A DNA stretch of 64,000 nucleotides from Cenococcum geophilum 1.58 (taxonomy: Eukaryota > Ascomycota > Dothideomycetes > Gloniales > Gloniaceae): NCBI GenBank assembly GCA_001692895.1, contig KV748191.1, positions 806,001 through 870,000 of the forward strand. Reading direction: 5' to 3'. The translations under genes were made by a program, and so were the position numbers. Below are positions 24,516 to 34,480 of the stretch, in pieces. The number at the start of each line of letters is the position of its first letter. The stretch's first letter is position 1. Under the pieces are notes generated by a model that saw only the letters and a program-made list of their open reading frames with translations, did not search any database and had not been told where the DNA came from.

Positions 24516-24916
24516 TTTAGATAGGTTAACGCCATAGTAGGTAGAATTAACAAGGTGTTATACGTCAAAGGTAGGCAGGATTTTTAGTTTTATAGGATCT
24601 CATAGGTTTACTATCTAAAGGTGGGTAATTTAAGATGTTATTTAACGCGTTTTGGACGTTAACTTAGGACCTTAGGTTTAGTAACACTTTTAACCTAAAG
24701 TACTTAACCAAATCTTCATAAACGTGATTATTCTATATAATAGACGCAACTTAGTATCTCCTAGTACTTAGTAACACTTTTATTACTAGTTTTCCGTAAG
24801 TTTAAGGTAGTATAGTATCGCTAAAATCTATTCTATATAAGCGCATATAGCACCCCTATATAAGACTATCTCTTCTATTAATAACCTAGCTGCTCTATAG
24901 TTAACTATATATTTAA
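24516..24916 (-). pseudogene. copia-2 gag N-terminus and leader, third segment
   Basis: Copia-2 resumes after gypsy-A copy 2. The piece is stop-rich and reads toward the 5' LTR at 24928. No start codon can be assigned with confidence. Confidence 0.6.
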
Positions 24917-24927
24917 CTACTAATTAG
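24917..24927 (-). other. presumed primer-binding site of copia-2
   Basis: CTACTAATTAG abuts the 5' LTR and is identical to the site beside the copia-1 LTR. The primer tRNA was not identified. Confidence 0.5.
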
Positions 24928-25121
24928 TATTAGAAACACAGGGCAAATTACTAATACTACTTAAGTAGATATAGTAATGGAAAAGGTTGTTGTTCTAGAT
25001 AGGGGAGGGTAAGGAATTTAAGGTTCCTCACCACGCTAGTGCCGCGACGGCACGTGACGGCAAGTTGCCTTACGTAACGGCAATATGCCGCACGTAAGGG
25101 CAAATTGCCTCATTCCCGATA
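24928..25121 (-). repeat. copia-2 5' LTR
   Basis: 194 bp, matching 6451-6644 along its whole length with C/T and G/A differences. Less mutated than the 3' copy: it keeps CGGCACGTGACGG and ACGGCAATATGCCG. Followed by the TSD ATTAT. Confidence 0.9.
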
Positions 25122-25126
25122 ATTAT

Positions 25127-25798
25127 TAAAAGAATACTTACGACCTATTTTAGTAGTTTAATTAAGGTAGAAAGCTATCTAGATACTAGGTTAAGCCGAT
25201 TTTTAATATTTTAGTATTTGCGTATAGGCCATATTTCCTAAACGACCTTAATAGCGTATAGGATAGCCTTTTTTTTTATAACTTTATTTACCTTCCTACT
25301 CTTTTATAGTAGGCGTATACTAATTTTTATACGTTCTACGGCCGTACTATCTTAACCATCTATAACAATACCGTTACTACTATTAATAATACTATTCTCC
25401 ACTCCTTTAATAGCTATAAGTCCGTCTTCCACTCTATAGATACTACCCCTTCCCACGTTGTTTTATATATATAGTTATTAATAAGAATCTAGCCAATAAG
25501 AGGCTCTTAATTAGCCCTCTATAGTAAGGACTAGTATAGTATTCCTAGGCTTAGCCCTAAGCTATAAATATTAATATAGGAAGGGATAGAATAGGACAAT
25601 ATAGGTACTAAAAATACTTTCCCCCTAAAGCTATTATAGAGCTTTAACCTTATAGGCCTTCCTCCTATACAGCTCTACCTTAAGGTTAGCGCTTTAATAC
25701 TCCTTTTATAGAACCTATATTCTAAAGAGGGCCTCTATAACAGTACCTATATAGTTTTTATTTAAATAGGCCGCCGCTGTTTTAAAGCCCGTATTTTT
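25127..25798. other. RIP-degraded DNA, no recognisable gene
   Basis: This should be the continuation of 5490-6445 across copia-2. The plus strand has a Ser/Pro/Leu-rich frame interrupted by stops, without a family motif I recognise. A 10-T run sits near 25268. Confidence 0.45.
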
Positions 25799-25824
25799 AC
25801 ATCAGCATTTTGTTGGGGTGCCAA

Positions 25825-26085
25825 GATCCTGGAGGCCTCCTGACAGGATTTTGACTTTCCTGGAGGTCCTGATCGTCCTGGTAGGCTCCTGGCAGGCTCC
25901 TGGCAGGATTTTGATTTTCCTGATCGTCCTGGTCGTCCTGACAGGCTCCTAGCAGGATCTTTAATTTCCTGATCGTCCTCTTACGGTCCTGTCAGGGTCC
26001 TGACAGGAAACTAGTATTTCCTAACAGGCTCCTGGCAGGATCTTAATTTTCCTAATCGTCCTGTCAGGTTCCTGACAGGATACCC
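25825..26085 (+). repeat. CCTGACAGG / TCCTGATCG tandem repeat, left array of TIR element 1
   Basis: Irregular tandem units combine CCTGGCAGGATTTT, TTTCCTGATCGTCCTGG and CTCCTGACAGG. CCTG(A/T)CAGG is self-complementary apart from its centre, so the array could fold into many small hairpins. No coding potential is evident. Confidence 0.8.
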
Positions 26086-26224
26086 CTAAGCGACACCCCT
26101 CCTAAACCCCCCCCCAAAGCGACACCTATGCACACCCCTCAAGACACCCCCCCAATGCGACACCCTCCCCACTATGATACCCCCCCAATGGGATGCCTCC
26201 CCTTAATGCGACACGACCCTATGT

Positions 26225-26360
26225 GCGCGTGCGCGCAACACACAGTGCTATCGGGTCCCCGCTATATTCCCAATAGCCTACACGTGCCTCTACCAAGTTA
26301 CCCTTTGCAGTCACCCCATTCTTTACCCTTCCTTATATCCTCCCTTAGGAGGCACTAGAA
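26225..26360 (+). other. module shared by both TIR elements
   Basis: The segment GTCCCCGCTATATTCCCAAT onward to the TTATATCCTCCC stretch recurs at about 53975-54095 in TIR element 2, in the same order before a 20-bp array. The open frame 26128-26358 crossing it is low-complexity and not conserved in the other copy. Confidence 0.75.
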
Positions 26361-26374
26361 CGGCAGCCAGCAGA

Positions 26375-26535
26375 GGACCGTCGCCAAAACCAGACGACCG
26401 TCCGCCAAAACCAGACGACGTCGCCAGAACCAGACAACCGCCGCCAGAACCAGACGACCGTCGCCAGAACCAGACGACCGTCGCTAGAACCAGACGACCG
26501 TCGCCAGAACCAGACGACCTTACCAGAACTAGACG
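26375..26535 (+). repeat. 20-bp minisatellite in TIR element 1
   Basis: About eight copies of GACCGTCGCCAGAACCAGAC with few substitutions. The homologous array at 54110-54410 has the RIP-shifted unit GACCGTCGCCAGAGCTAGAC. Unlike CRISPR repeats there are no spacers between units. Confidence 0.9.
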
Positions 26536-27165
26536 ACGACCTTTCGAAACCAGCTAGCGAAGACCCACGAACAATTCAATTGATCGATTAATCGAATTTT
26601 GATATTGCCCATTACCGAATCGAAGCAAGGCCTCCTAGGGAGGCCCTAGACGACTACCGTTCGAATGTACAGCTAGCGAACGGCCATAGAGAACGACCTG
26701 GATTTAATTAGAGCCTTCGATCGGGCCGACCTCTCCCCGAATTAAATCAGATACTGAAACAGGCAGGCAGGTAGGTAGGTAGGTAGGTAGGACAGGCAGG
26801 TAGGCAGGCAAGTAGGAGAGGACCGTCGTCAGAACCAGACGATAATCGTTCGAACGACCAGCCAGCGAACACCACGATCGATTCGACCGATCGATCGAAT
26901 CGAACCAGAGCCCCGATATTAGCCTATTACCGAATCAAATCGAATCAAGGCCTCCTAGGGAGGCACCCCAGACGACCACCGTTCAAACGTACAGCCTAAC
27001 GAACGCCCCATAGAGAACGATTCGAATTAATACAATCAATCGCAATCGAATCAAACAGAGCCTTCGATCGGGCCGACCTCTCCCCCGAATTACAGATACA
27101 GACAGGTAGGCATAGACAGGCAGGCACAGACAGGTAGGACAGGCAGACAGGCAGGCAGGCACTAG
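26536..27165 (+). repeat. tandemly duplicated module of about 300 bp with AGGY tracts
   Basis: Blocks about 26536-26816 and 26860-27165 share, in order, CAGC..GCGAA, GGCCTCCTAGGGAGGC, ACCGTTC(G/A)AA(T/C)GTACAG, GAGCCTTCGATCGGGCCGAC and a terminal AGGT/AGGC microsatellite. GCCTCCTAGGGAGGC is a near-perfect palindrome. No intact gene is seen. Confidence 0.75.
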
Positions 27166-27424
27166 GCCTAGTTAGGAAATCAGCACACGGCCGGCAGATC
27201 ATCGGGAACACCGCCGATCGACGATTTGGAGCCTCCCGCGAGAGGCTCCTCAGTCGATCGCCCGACGCCCGGAGCGATCGTAGAGCTCCATGACAGACAC
27301 AGGCGGTAGACAGGAAAGATTTGATTTGGATTATTTAGATTATATATAATTAAATTAATTTTGTATTTTTTGACTAGCTGCAAATACTGGAGTGTTAATA
27401 TATCTTATTTTTAAATCTAGAATT

Positions 27425-27600
27425 TTTATTGTTGTCCTGATGGTCCTGATGGTCCTAATAGTCCTGGAGGTCCTGGAGGTCCTGGTGGTCCTGGTGGTCC
27501 GGGCGACCTCCTGACAGGTTCCTGACAGGATGCCGAGTGTGAGTGTCTCCTGGAGCTCCTGACAGCCCTGACAGGAGCTGTTAGGAGCTGTCAGTACTGT
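27425..27600 (+). repeat. GGTCCTGGT 9-bp array, right end of TIR element 1
   Basis: About eight consecutive 9-bp units of the form GTCCTGATG, GTCCTGGAG and GTCCTGGTG are followed by CCTGACAGG units like those of the left array. On plus the units translate to Gly-Pro-X, collagen-like, but only for about eight triplets without a start. Best seen as a minisatellite. Confidence 0.8.
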
Positions 27601-27626
27601 CAGGAGGCACAAACATTTTGCTGATG

Positions 27627-27863
27627 TAGTAGCTCCTTTACTAACTAGCTATAGGTTATCCCGTAAATTAAGCTATCTTCTATAAAAGGCGAGCTACCGT
27701 TTATTATTAGTTAACGGCAGTTTCCTATCTATTTATCTTTTATAATAACTATAAATAAGTTATAGGGTTAGTCTTTTACCTTTATAAGCGTTAATTTATA
27801 GATACCGGTTTTTATATATAGTTAGCTCTATATTATACTATCTTAGGTTACTACCGTAAATAG
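27627..27863. other. RIP-degraded DNA between TIR element 1 and the DIRS element
   Basis: TpA-rich, stops in all frames, presumably the same host sequence as 25127-25798. Nothing else seen. Confidence 0.4.
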
Positions 27864-28010
27864 TATCTATTATTTATACGCTTGCGGAGAAGAGGATTAA
27901 TTAATTAGATTGGTGGGTACAGGCTTAAAGGCATTAATTAAGAATGGGTATATTCGCAAGGCCATTTATAGGGGATTGCCCTGCCTTAACTAAACGTGAT
28001 GCCTATGGAC
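27864..28010 (-). repeat. DIRS split direct repeat B2
   Basis: About 147 bp, from TATCTATTATTTA to ACCTATGGAC-like sequence, direct repeat of 28193-28339 with mostly C/T and G/A differences (for example GGGGATTGCCCTGCC versus GGGGATTACCCTGTC). Confidence 0.8.
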
Positions 28011-28089
28011 CCATACGCAAGCATATTACTACAGTATCTATTTATAAAGCCCAAAATATACAACTAAAGAAAAAGGTATAAGTGGGAGG

Positions 28090-28190
28090 GAAAGCAAGCA
28101 AGCAAGGCTTAATTTTGTAAATGTTAATAATATTAGTATTACTAAGATGCAGGGGTGCTGCTATAGTGCTCGCTTAGCCACATAAACATA
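28090..28190 (-). repeat. DIRS split direct repeat A2
   Basis: About 101 bp beginning GAAAGCAAGCAAGCAAGGCT and ending CCACATAAACAT, direct repeat of 32503-32602. Abuts B1 on its right. Confidence 0.8.
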
Positions 28191-28192
28191 TT

Positions 28193-28339
28193 TATCTATT
28201 ATTTACACGCTTACGGAGAAGAGGATTAATTAATCTAATTGGTGGGTACGGGCTTAAAGGCATTAATTAAGAATAGGTATATTCGCAAGGCCATTTATAG
28301 GGGATTACCCTGTCTTAACTAAACGTAATACCTATAGAC
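28193..28339 (-). repeat. DIRS split direct repeat B1
   Basis: Direct repeat of 27864-28010. Lies between the recombinase end of the coding region and A2, as B1 does in PAT-type elements. Confidence 0.8.
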
Positions 28340-28449
28340 CTAGAAGCGCAGCGCCCGTACTACACAAGGTAGAGTAAGGGAAAGAAAAAATAAAAAATAA
28401 AAAAGGGGGGAAAAGGAGAGATTTAAGTTAATATATTAGAGTGCTAAAA

Positions 28450-29500
28450 TAGGCACTTCTACACGCCGTTATGCCTAAATACCTTCGCCTATTATATCTA
28501 GGGCGAGTAATAATAAGAACGGTATTAGCGTTTCACGTTAGAAGTTTACACTTAGCTAGAATAGGTTTTTTAGGGATAATAAATAGTAAAGCTAGAACGC
28601 TTATAAGGACTATCGGCCTAGTTACTATATTTAGCCGTCCATAAAACTATTATCTTAAGCGTGTTAAGCAGCACCTTTCTAAAACAAGTATCCGTTATAG
28701 AGCTTAGAATAAAGGCTAAGAGCGGCAACTCTATACTTTAGCTTATTTCTAACCACATAGCTTATAAAGGCCGATCTCTTAAAGTAAAAGAGAGGGGCAT
28801 TTCCGGGTTAGGGGTTATTTTTAAATAGGTATTTTATAGCTTAAACTGCGCATTTAAGTTGCCCTAAAGCGGCAATTATAATTAAAACTCCTTAGTAATT
28901 AACATCCGTTTTACTACGCTTTAGATATAATATTATATGGTTCTCTACTAGCGTTATATCGTTTCTAGTACATTTTATAGTAGAGAAGGCGTGGCTATCT
29001 TTCTAAGCCTTAGTGTAGGTAATCTTATCTAGATAAAGAAATCCCATAAAGGCCGTGGTAATGGCGGCGTTAAAGTTAAAATCCTTAACGGATTGGGCAT
29101 TTAGGGTAACCAATTAGGCAAGGATATCTTTAATAATTAGCAATCTTTTAGCCGTAGTAGAGGGATTTATAGATATTACACCGTCTAGGATCCTCTTAAT
29201 AATAGGATTATTAAAGATAAAGGTATTATAATTAGCGTTAATATAGTAGGATTGAATTGCGGAGACATAGGCTCTAATTATAGTAGGCTTAATACGGCTT
29301 ATTCCTAGACTAGCATTACTAAAGATTTATTAGGTAATCTATTCTCCTAGGTAGTAGAGGGGCGCTAAGTACTTTACCGCTCCGTAAAGGTTATAGTAGC
29401 CCTCCTAACTCTTAATTACGGGACGGTATAAATCTCTCGTTCTATTAGAGAGGCTGTACTATAATAGTTAGCCGAAGCATTTTAAGGGGGCTTTTACCTT
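28450..29500 (-). pseudogene. DIRS tyrosine recombinase, RIP-inactivated
   Basis: The minus-strand frame reads a core-binding-like part (YVSAIQSYYINANYNTFIF, INPSTTAKRLLIIKDILA) near 29050-29280 and a catalytic-domain segment with FNAAITTAFMGFLYLDKIT and LYLKRSKTDVNY near 28890-29100. LKRSKTD followed by a Gly-Val pair is characteristic of recombinases of DIRS-type retroelements. Stops replace Trp/Gln codons. I did not locate the catalytic Tyr, expected near 28480-28600. Confidence 0.7.
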
Positions 29501-29899
29501 AATCCAGAAATTAGGTGGGGGGTCTTTAAGAGGGACTAGGTCTTCTATTTTAGCGTTAAATTAAATATAATAAAGAAGCGTATAGTAACGGTAAATTAGA
29601 AGTATCCTAATACGGGTATAGTAATAACACCCTATCGTAATTAAAATGAGATAAAGTATTAGCTAGCCCGTTTTCTATAAAGGAAACCCACTCCGTATAG
29701 AGTATAATATTATAGGCTATGGCCAATTAGAGGATCTTATGGAGTAGGTAATTACCTAGTCCTTTTACCACCATATTCTAAAATCCTAAGAGTGCTACTA
29801 TATTATCCGTATGGATATAGACTAAGCTATACTCCTACTATATTGCCTAGAGCTAAAACAAGGTTGTAATCGCTTAGACCTCCTACTTATTAATTAGGG

Positions 29900-31110
29900 T
29901 AAGGCGGTGTTCTATATTAGGGTAGCAGCTTAAAGAATTATCTTAGGGTAGAGATACTAAATAGGGCGGCTATATTATCCCTTAAGAATCTTTAAGGAAG
30001 AAGAAGGCCCTATAACTAAGAATCCTAAATACGTCTAAAAAGAGATAGAATTGTTTTTAATCCGTATTATTAAAGAAGAGGATACTATTTAAAAGGGTAA
30101 AAGCATCCCTCCACCATAACAAGTCTTAGCAAAGTTTAGCTATTAGCCGTTGGTAAGAATAACTACCTACCTTTATAAAAGTGGAGATAAACTCTTAGAT
30201 AGAGCGGTTATATAAATACCTAAGCCTAATTACCTAGGCGCTCTAAGCGAGTCTACTAGCTAGTTTTTAACTCTAAACCAGCGTTAGGGATCTACCACTT
30301 AACGCTTTATTAATCTCCTTAATCATAGTAGCCTATTTTAAAGGAGAAAGATATAGCTTAGACTTTAGAGTATCTATAATATAACCTAGGACTTTAGCCG
30401 TAGTGCCTTTAATATTCTTTAATTCGTTTTATAGAATGCCTAATTCGTCACTTAATTGGTTATATATACTAAGTAATTAAGGGAGGATAAAAGCGTTAAA
30501 GAGTATAAAGATAAAGTCATCTAAATAGTGCTCTAAGGCGGTGTTTAGGATATATTAGATAAGTATCTAGTAGAATCCCTCTATAAAAAGATTAAATAAA
30601 AAGGGTGCAGTTTAAAGGCTAAATAAGAGGCAATATTTAAAATACACTATACCCTTCTAGGAGAACCCTATAAGGTATTAAGCTTTAATAAAAAGTGGGA
30701 TATTCTAAAAGGCGTCCTTAATATTCCTCTTAATAATTATATAACCACGGCCTATATATATAACGTGTTAGAGAACCTAATTAACTATTAAATATTGTAG
30801 TATAGCGAATACTATAGGGATTAAGTCGTTAATAGATCGGCTAGATAGTAAGGATAAGTTATAAATACGGCGCTATTCCCTATCCGCTTTAGGTATTAAA
30901 CCTAACAGCGAGGATATAACGGAAGATATTACTATTATAATCCTACCTATATCTAGATCGGCGCTAATCTTCTCTAAAATTAGGACCATATTTATGGCTA
31001 TTAAGGCTTAGTTCTTCTAGGAGAGGAGTTTAATTTCTAGGTCTACCCTAATCTAGTATCCAAACTTTAAGATACTAATAATATTGCGTTAGAGGTTGCC
31101 GGGGTATAGG
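29900..31110 (-). pseudogene. DIRS reverse transcriptase/RNase H, RIP-inactivated
   Basis: The minus strand encodes FLFNLFIEGFY, then ALEHYLDDFIFIL with the catalytic YLDD at 30507-30527 intact, then GTTAKVLGYIIDTL. The HYLDDFIF wording and the following LGY-D motif match RTs of DIRS-type elements rather than LINE or gypsy RTs. The RNase H part would lie to the left. At least a dozen in-frame stops. Confidence 0.75.
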
Positions 31111-31239
31111 GATAGATAACACCCCCACACTTAAATAATTAAGGGGGAGGGAGAGTCCTGTAGAGGAGAGGAGGGCAAAAAGACTAGAAATAATAGTATA
31201 ATATTTGGCCTACCTATACTATAAGGGTAGAGCACGGTT

Positions 31240-32400
31240 TTGGCGGAGTATAGGTATAGCTTAATAAAATCCTCTTCCTCCTCTTCCTTTTCCTTATTAA
31301 TACTTTCCTCTAGTAATTACTACTTGCAATTCCTTATAGTATATAGGCTACCGCACTTACTACAGGTATGCGGGAACTTGCAATTCTTACCTAGGTCACA
31401 TTTCCCTCTATTAAAGCTATAATAGGTCCTTAAGATATTAGTACTTACTTACGCGCGTTTTAAGATAGATGCGGATTTATAAGTATTAAGATTATAATAG
31501 ATATCTAGGAAGTTACTAAAGATCTTCTAGTTAGCTAGCTCTAACTAGTTCTTTTAAATAACTATAGAGTGGTGCTCTAAGGCCATAGTTATTAAGGGAG
31601 CAATTTAGTAGGTAGTAGATAGCTAGATAACTTAATTATAGAAGGTAAGTATTTAGGGAATAAGATCTACTAAAAGATTCTTATATATAATAATTAAAAT
31701 CATTATATAGTTAAGGAAGCCCTCTACCCACACTTTAACGGATAGGTAGTCCTTTATCGTCCCTTTTTTTAGTCTTATAAAAAGAACGCTGTTAACAATA
31801 AAGATATTATTCTAAGGCTTAAACCAGAGCTGGTATATCTAGAGGTAAGAGAGGTTATTAGGCAAGAAAGTACCCTAAAATACCTTAAGTATCTCTTTAT
31901 TTAGGACGCTAGGGAGAAAGGTATTTAGGATATTAGCTATAGATGGGAGCAACTTACCTGGTTTATTAATTAGGGTTAAGGATAATACTACCGTAGCTAA
32001 TCTCGCTATTACTATAGCAAGGCTTAATATATAGAGTTTAGTCGCCCGATCTTCCTATTCTTTTTAAACGCGTAGCATTTTAGTACGGTCCTCCTATTCC
32101 TAAAGAAGTCTTATTTTCCGGTTAGTTGCCTAGTTCTTAACCTCCTTTACCTAAGCTCTTTTAATCCTTAGGTCCTCCTTATATAGTTACTAGAGCTATT
32201 CTTTAGCTTTTTTAGCGGCTAAAGTCTCGCGTTAAGCCGCGGAGAGAGGCGCCATTATAGAGGATAGAGACTGTAACGCTGGCGTATCGCCTAAAGGTAT
32301 AGGGGAAGGTAAGGGAGACTGGTAGGTAACCTCTGAGGAGTTTAGCTCGTCGAGTGTGTTATTATTAGTTAAGTTTTTAAGGTTTTTACAGACGATTTAT
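31240..32400 (-). pseudogene. DIRS gag-like region with CCCH zinc finger, RIP-inactivated
   Basis: Minus-strand residues FNRGKCDLGKNCKFPHTC and SKCG at 31353-31427 form a C-x5-C-x5-H-type finger with all Cys/His present. Such a finger precedes the RT in fungal DIRS-like elements. The 60-codon open frame on plus (31240-31422) is its shadow. Confidence 0.65.
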
Positions 32401-32502
32401 AAAGGTTTAGACGAGCGTATAGGTCGTTAAGTTATTAACAGCAACAATTAATTATTAGAAATTAAGTAAATAAGGTATTAGCTCTTAAATAAGACTAATA
32501 TA

Positions 32503-32602
32503 GAAAGCAAGCAAGCAAGGCTCAATTTTATAAATGTTAATAATGTTGGTGTTACTAAGATGCAGGGGTGCTACTATAGTGCTCGCTTAGCCACATAGAC
32601 AT
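32503..32602 (-). repeat. DIRS split direct repeat A1 (5' end)
   Basis: Direct repeat of 28090-28190, sharing GAAAGCAAGCAAGCAAGGCT and GATGCAGGGGTGCT. Marks the 5' end of the minus-strand element. Confidence 0.8.
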
Positions 32603-33990
32603 GTCCATTTTAGTACTACTTCCTCTAAATTAAATAAAAATGGTCAATATTATATATCTAAAAGTTTTACTTTCGTAATAAGGTTTATTATTTTATTATA
32701 TAACTACTTCTATAACTGCCCTATAGGGCTAGTAAAACATCTATAAATGCCCTATAGGGTCTAGTAAACCCCCCCTTTCCCCTCCTTCCCCCTTAACCCC
32801 CCTCCCCTACTCCTTATCCTTATCTAATAACTCCTCTAATATAACTATTAAGTAGGGGAGCAGCCCTATAATCCGCCCGCGCCGCCTAGAACAAAAATAA
32901 ATACGGGCAGGCAGGGTCTCCTCCTCTTCCTCGTTATCGTCATTATTATCGTTGTCCTTGGCGGCGGCGGCGGCGGCGGCGGCAATAGGAGGTATAAAGG
33001 CGTAGGAGCGGGAGCGGAAGCGGGAGCAAGCTATAGCAGGGGCTGCGGCGGTAGCAGACGCTATTATCTCTATTAGTTATACTTTTTACAGCTTATATTA
33101 CTAACTTATAAGCCCAGAAGGAGCAGCGCGCCCCTTTATTACTATAATAGCAGTTAGCACAGCTGCTGCGTAGCTAGCCCGCGATTAACACACACTCTAT
33201 AAATAGGCCACTACCCTATATATACGACGCATAAGCCTACAGGGCTACTATACCCTAGCTTTACGCCAGGGCTGCCTCCATATTTAGGGCCCTAGCCTTA
33301 AGGCGGACCCACTAGTAGACCCTAGGAGCTCTACCTAAGCTAAGAACCTACTGTAAAGACATACCCTAGACGCGCGGCAGCGGCTTTAGTAGCAGCGGCG
33401 AGCGCGGCAGGGAAGGGATTTTAGGGGGGGAGGGCGTTAGTAGGCTAATTAATAGCTATAAACCCAGCCGGGGGAGGAGCGGTAGCAGCAGCGGTGGCAG
33501 CAGCGGCGGTAGCGGCAGTAGTAGGAGCGGGAAGGGGCCTAGCGGCAGCGGCAGCGGCAGCAGCTATTTATATATTAGCATCTTCTTAAATTCTTAAATT
33601 CTTTTATAGTACTAATGCTTACTAGCACGCTTATCTACTAGGACCAAAGTCCTACGCGTAGGCACCCCGGCCTAAAACGGCGGCGGTACGGACAAGAAGC
33701 GGCGGCCGGGCGCGGATATAGCAGCGGCTGCGGCGGTGGTGGTGATAGTAATAGTAATAGTAGTGGCGGCGGCGGTAGCAGTAGTAGTAGTAGGAGTAGG
33801 AGCAGAAGTAGGGGTAGTAGCAGCAGCAGCAGCGGTGGTAGTAATAGTAGTATTAGTGCTGTTGCTTAAAAAAGAAGACGACGATAATAACGACAACGTA
33901 AATAGCTATTATTAATATACATTACGTAATCAATTGTGTAAATCTATATCGTATAATTATTACGTAAAGTCCACCTAAGTTGCAACAGCA
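32603..33990. repeat. triplet-rich low-complexity region
   Basis: C/T-rich runs (32764-32830) are followed by (GGC)n near 32958-32983 and several GCAGCA/GTAGTA/GGCGGC tracts at 33370-33560 and 33670-33870. Open frames here (for example 33672-33896 minus, poly Thr/Ala) come from the triplets and have no domain. A short inverted pair GCCACCT...AGGTGG lies near 33995-34017. I see no gene. Confidence 0.6.
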
Positions 33991-33999
33991 AGACGCCAC

Positions 34000-34480
34000 C
34001 TCGCTACGTAAGGTGGTTAATTAGGTTTCTAGTATTTCTATATTCTAAACTTATAATATAACTATCTATATAACTTAGCTACTTCTTATTTTATAGCTTA
34101 ATTAGTTTTAGTGCCTCCTATATTATCTTAACTAACCTATTTATATCTCTTTTTAGTAGTTATACTACTTCTAATATAAGGCCCGTAATACTATTACCCT
34201 CTACTTTATCTTTATCCTTAAAGATATCTCCTATCTCTAAGTTATCTACTAAAGGTATAGCATTCTCGTCTTTAATTTAATAACCTTTATTATTCCTAAT
34301 ACCTTTTATTAAATCTTCTATATCTAACTATTATAATTAGCTAGTAATATTTATTCTTTTACTTAATAAAGTTATACCGTTGTATTCCCGTTATATAGAG
34401 AAGAAGTTAATATATATTATAATTACGGCTTTATCTAGTTACTAACCTTTTTTTTACTAAGTATCCCTTATACCGTTAAA
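34000..34480. other. RIP-degraded DNA upstream of gypsy-C integrase
   Basis: Very TpA-rich and broken in all frames. It may be the RT/RNase H part of the gypsy remnant that follows, but no motif survives that I can point to. Confidence 0.4.

Larger units (their letters stand above)
6451..25121 (-). mobile_element. copia-2: complete Ty1/copia element, nested by two gypsy copies
   Basis: The ends are defined by two 194-bp LTRs (6451-6644 and 24928-25121) and by a perfect 5-bp TSD, ATTAT, at 6446-6450 and 25122-25126. Subtracting two gypsy insertions with one TSD copy each leaves about 5.97 kb, a normal copia length. Domain order on the minus strand is gag, zinc knuckle, protease, integrase, RT, RNase H. 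The gag/leader is split into three pieces (up to 11328, 17675-18170, 24516-24927). The LTR copies differ mainly by C/T and G/A. Confidence 0.9.
25799..27626. mobile_element. minisatellite-loaded TIR element 1 (non-autonomous)
   Basis: The left end CATCAGCATTTTGTTGGGG and the right end (read inward on minus) CATCAGCAAAATGTTTGTG form imperfect terminal inverted repeats of about 20 bp. The outer flanks read TA on both sides, a possible TA duplication. Inside are several direct-repeat arrays and a duplicated module, but no transposase. It shares an internal module (CGGGTCCCCGCTATATTCCC region, 20-bp array, AGGY tract) with TIR element 2 at 52265-55148. It is strikingly free of RIP compared with its flanks. 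Confidence 0.65.
27864..32602 (-). mobile_element. DIRS-like (PAT-type) tyrosine-recombinase retrotransposon
   Basis: Read on the minus strand it starts with repeat A1 (32503-32602), then a gag-like region with a CCCH zinc finger, RT with YLDD, and a tyrosine recombinase, then repeats B1, A2 and B2. The A1...B1-A2-B2 arrangement of split direct repeats is diagnostic of PAT-like DIRS elements, which circularise and integrate by recombination without a TSD. None was seen. All coding is RIP-damaged. Confidence 0.8.

Noticed and set aside
26375..26535. CRISPR-like array
   Set aside because: Units are contiguous without spacers, the organism is evidently a fungus, and the array occurs inside a TIR element.
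33672..33896. Thr/Ala-rich minus-strand frame
   Set aside because: Consists of triplet repeats in a low-complexity tract; no domain and no conserved start.
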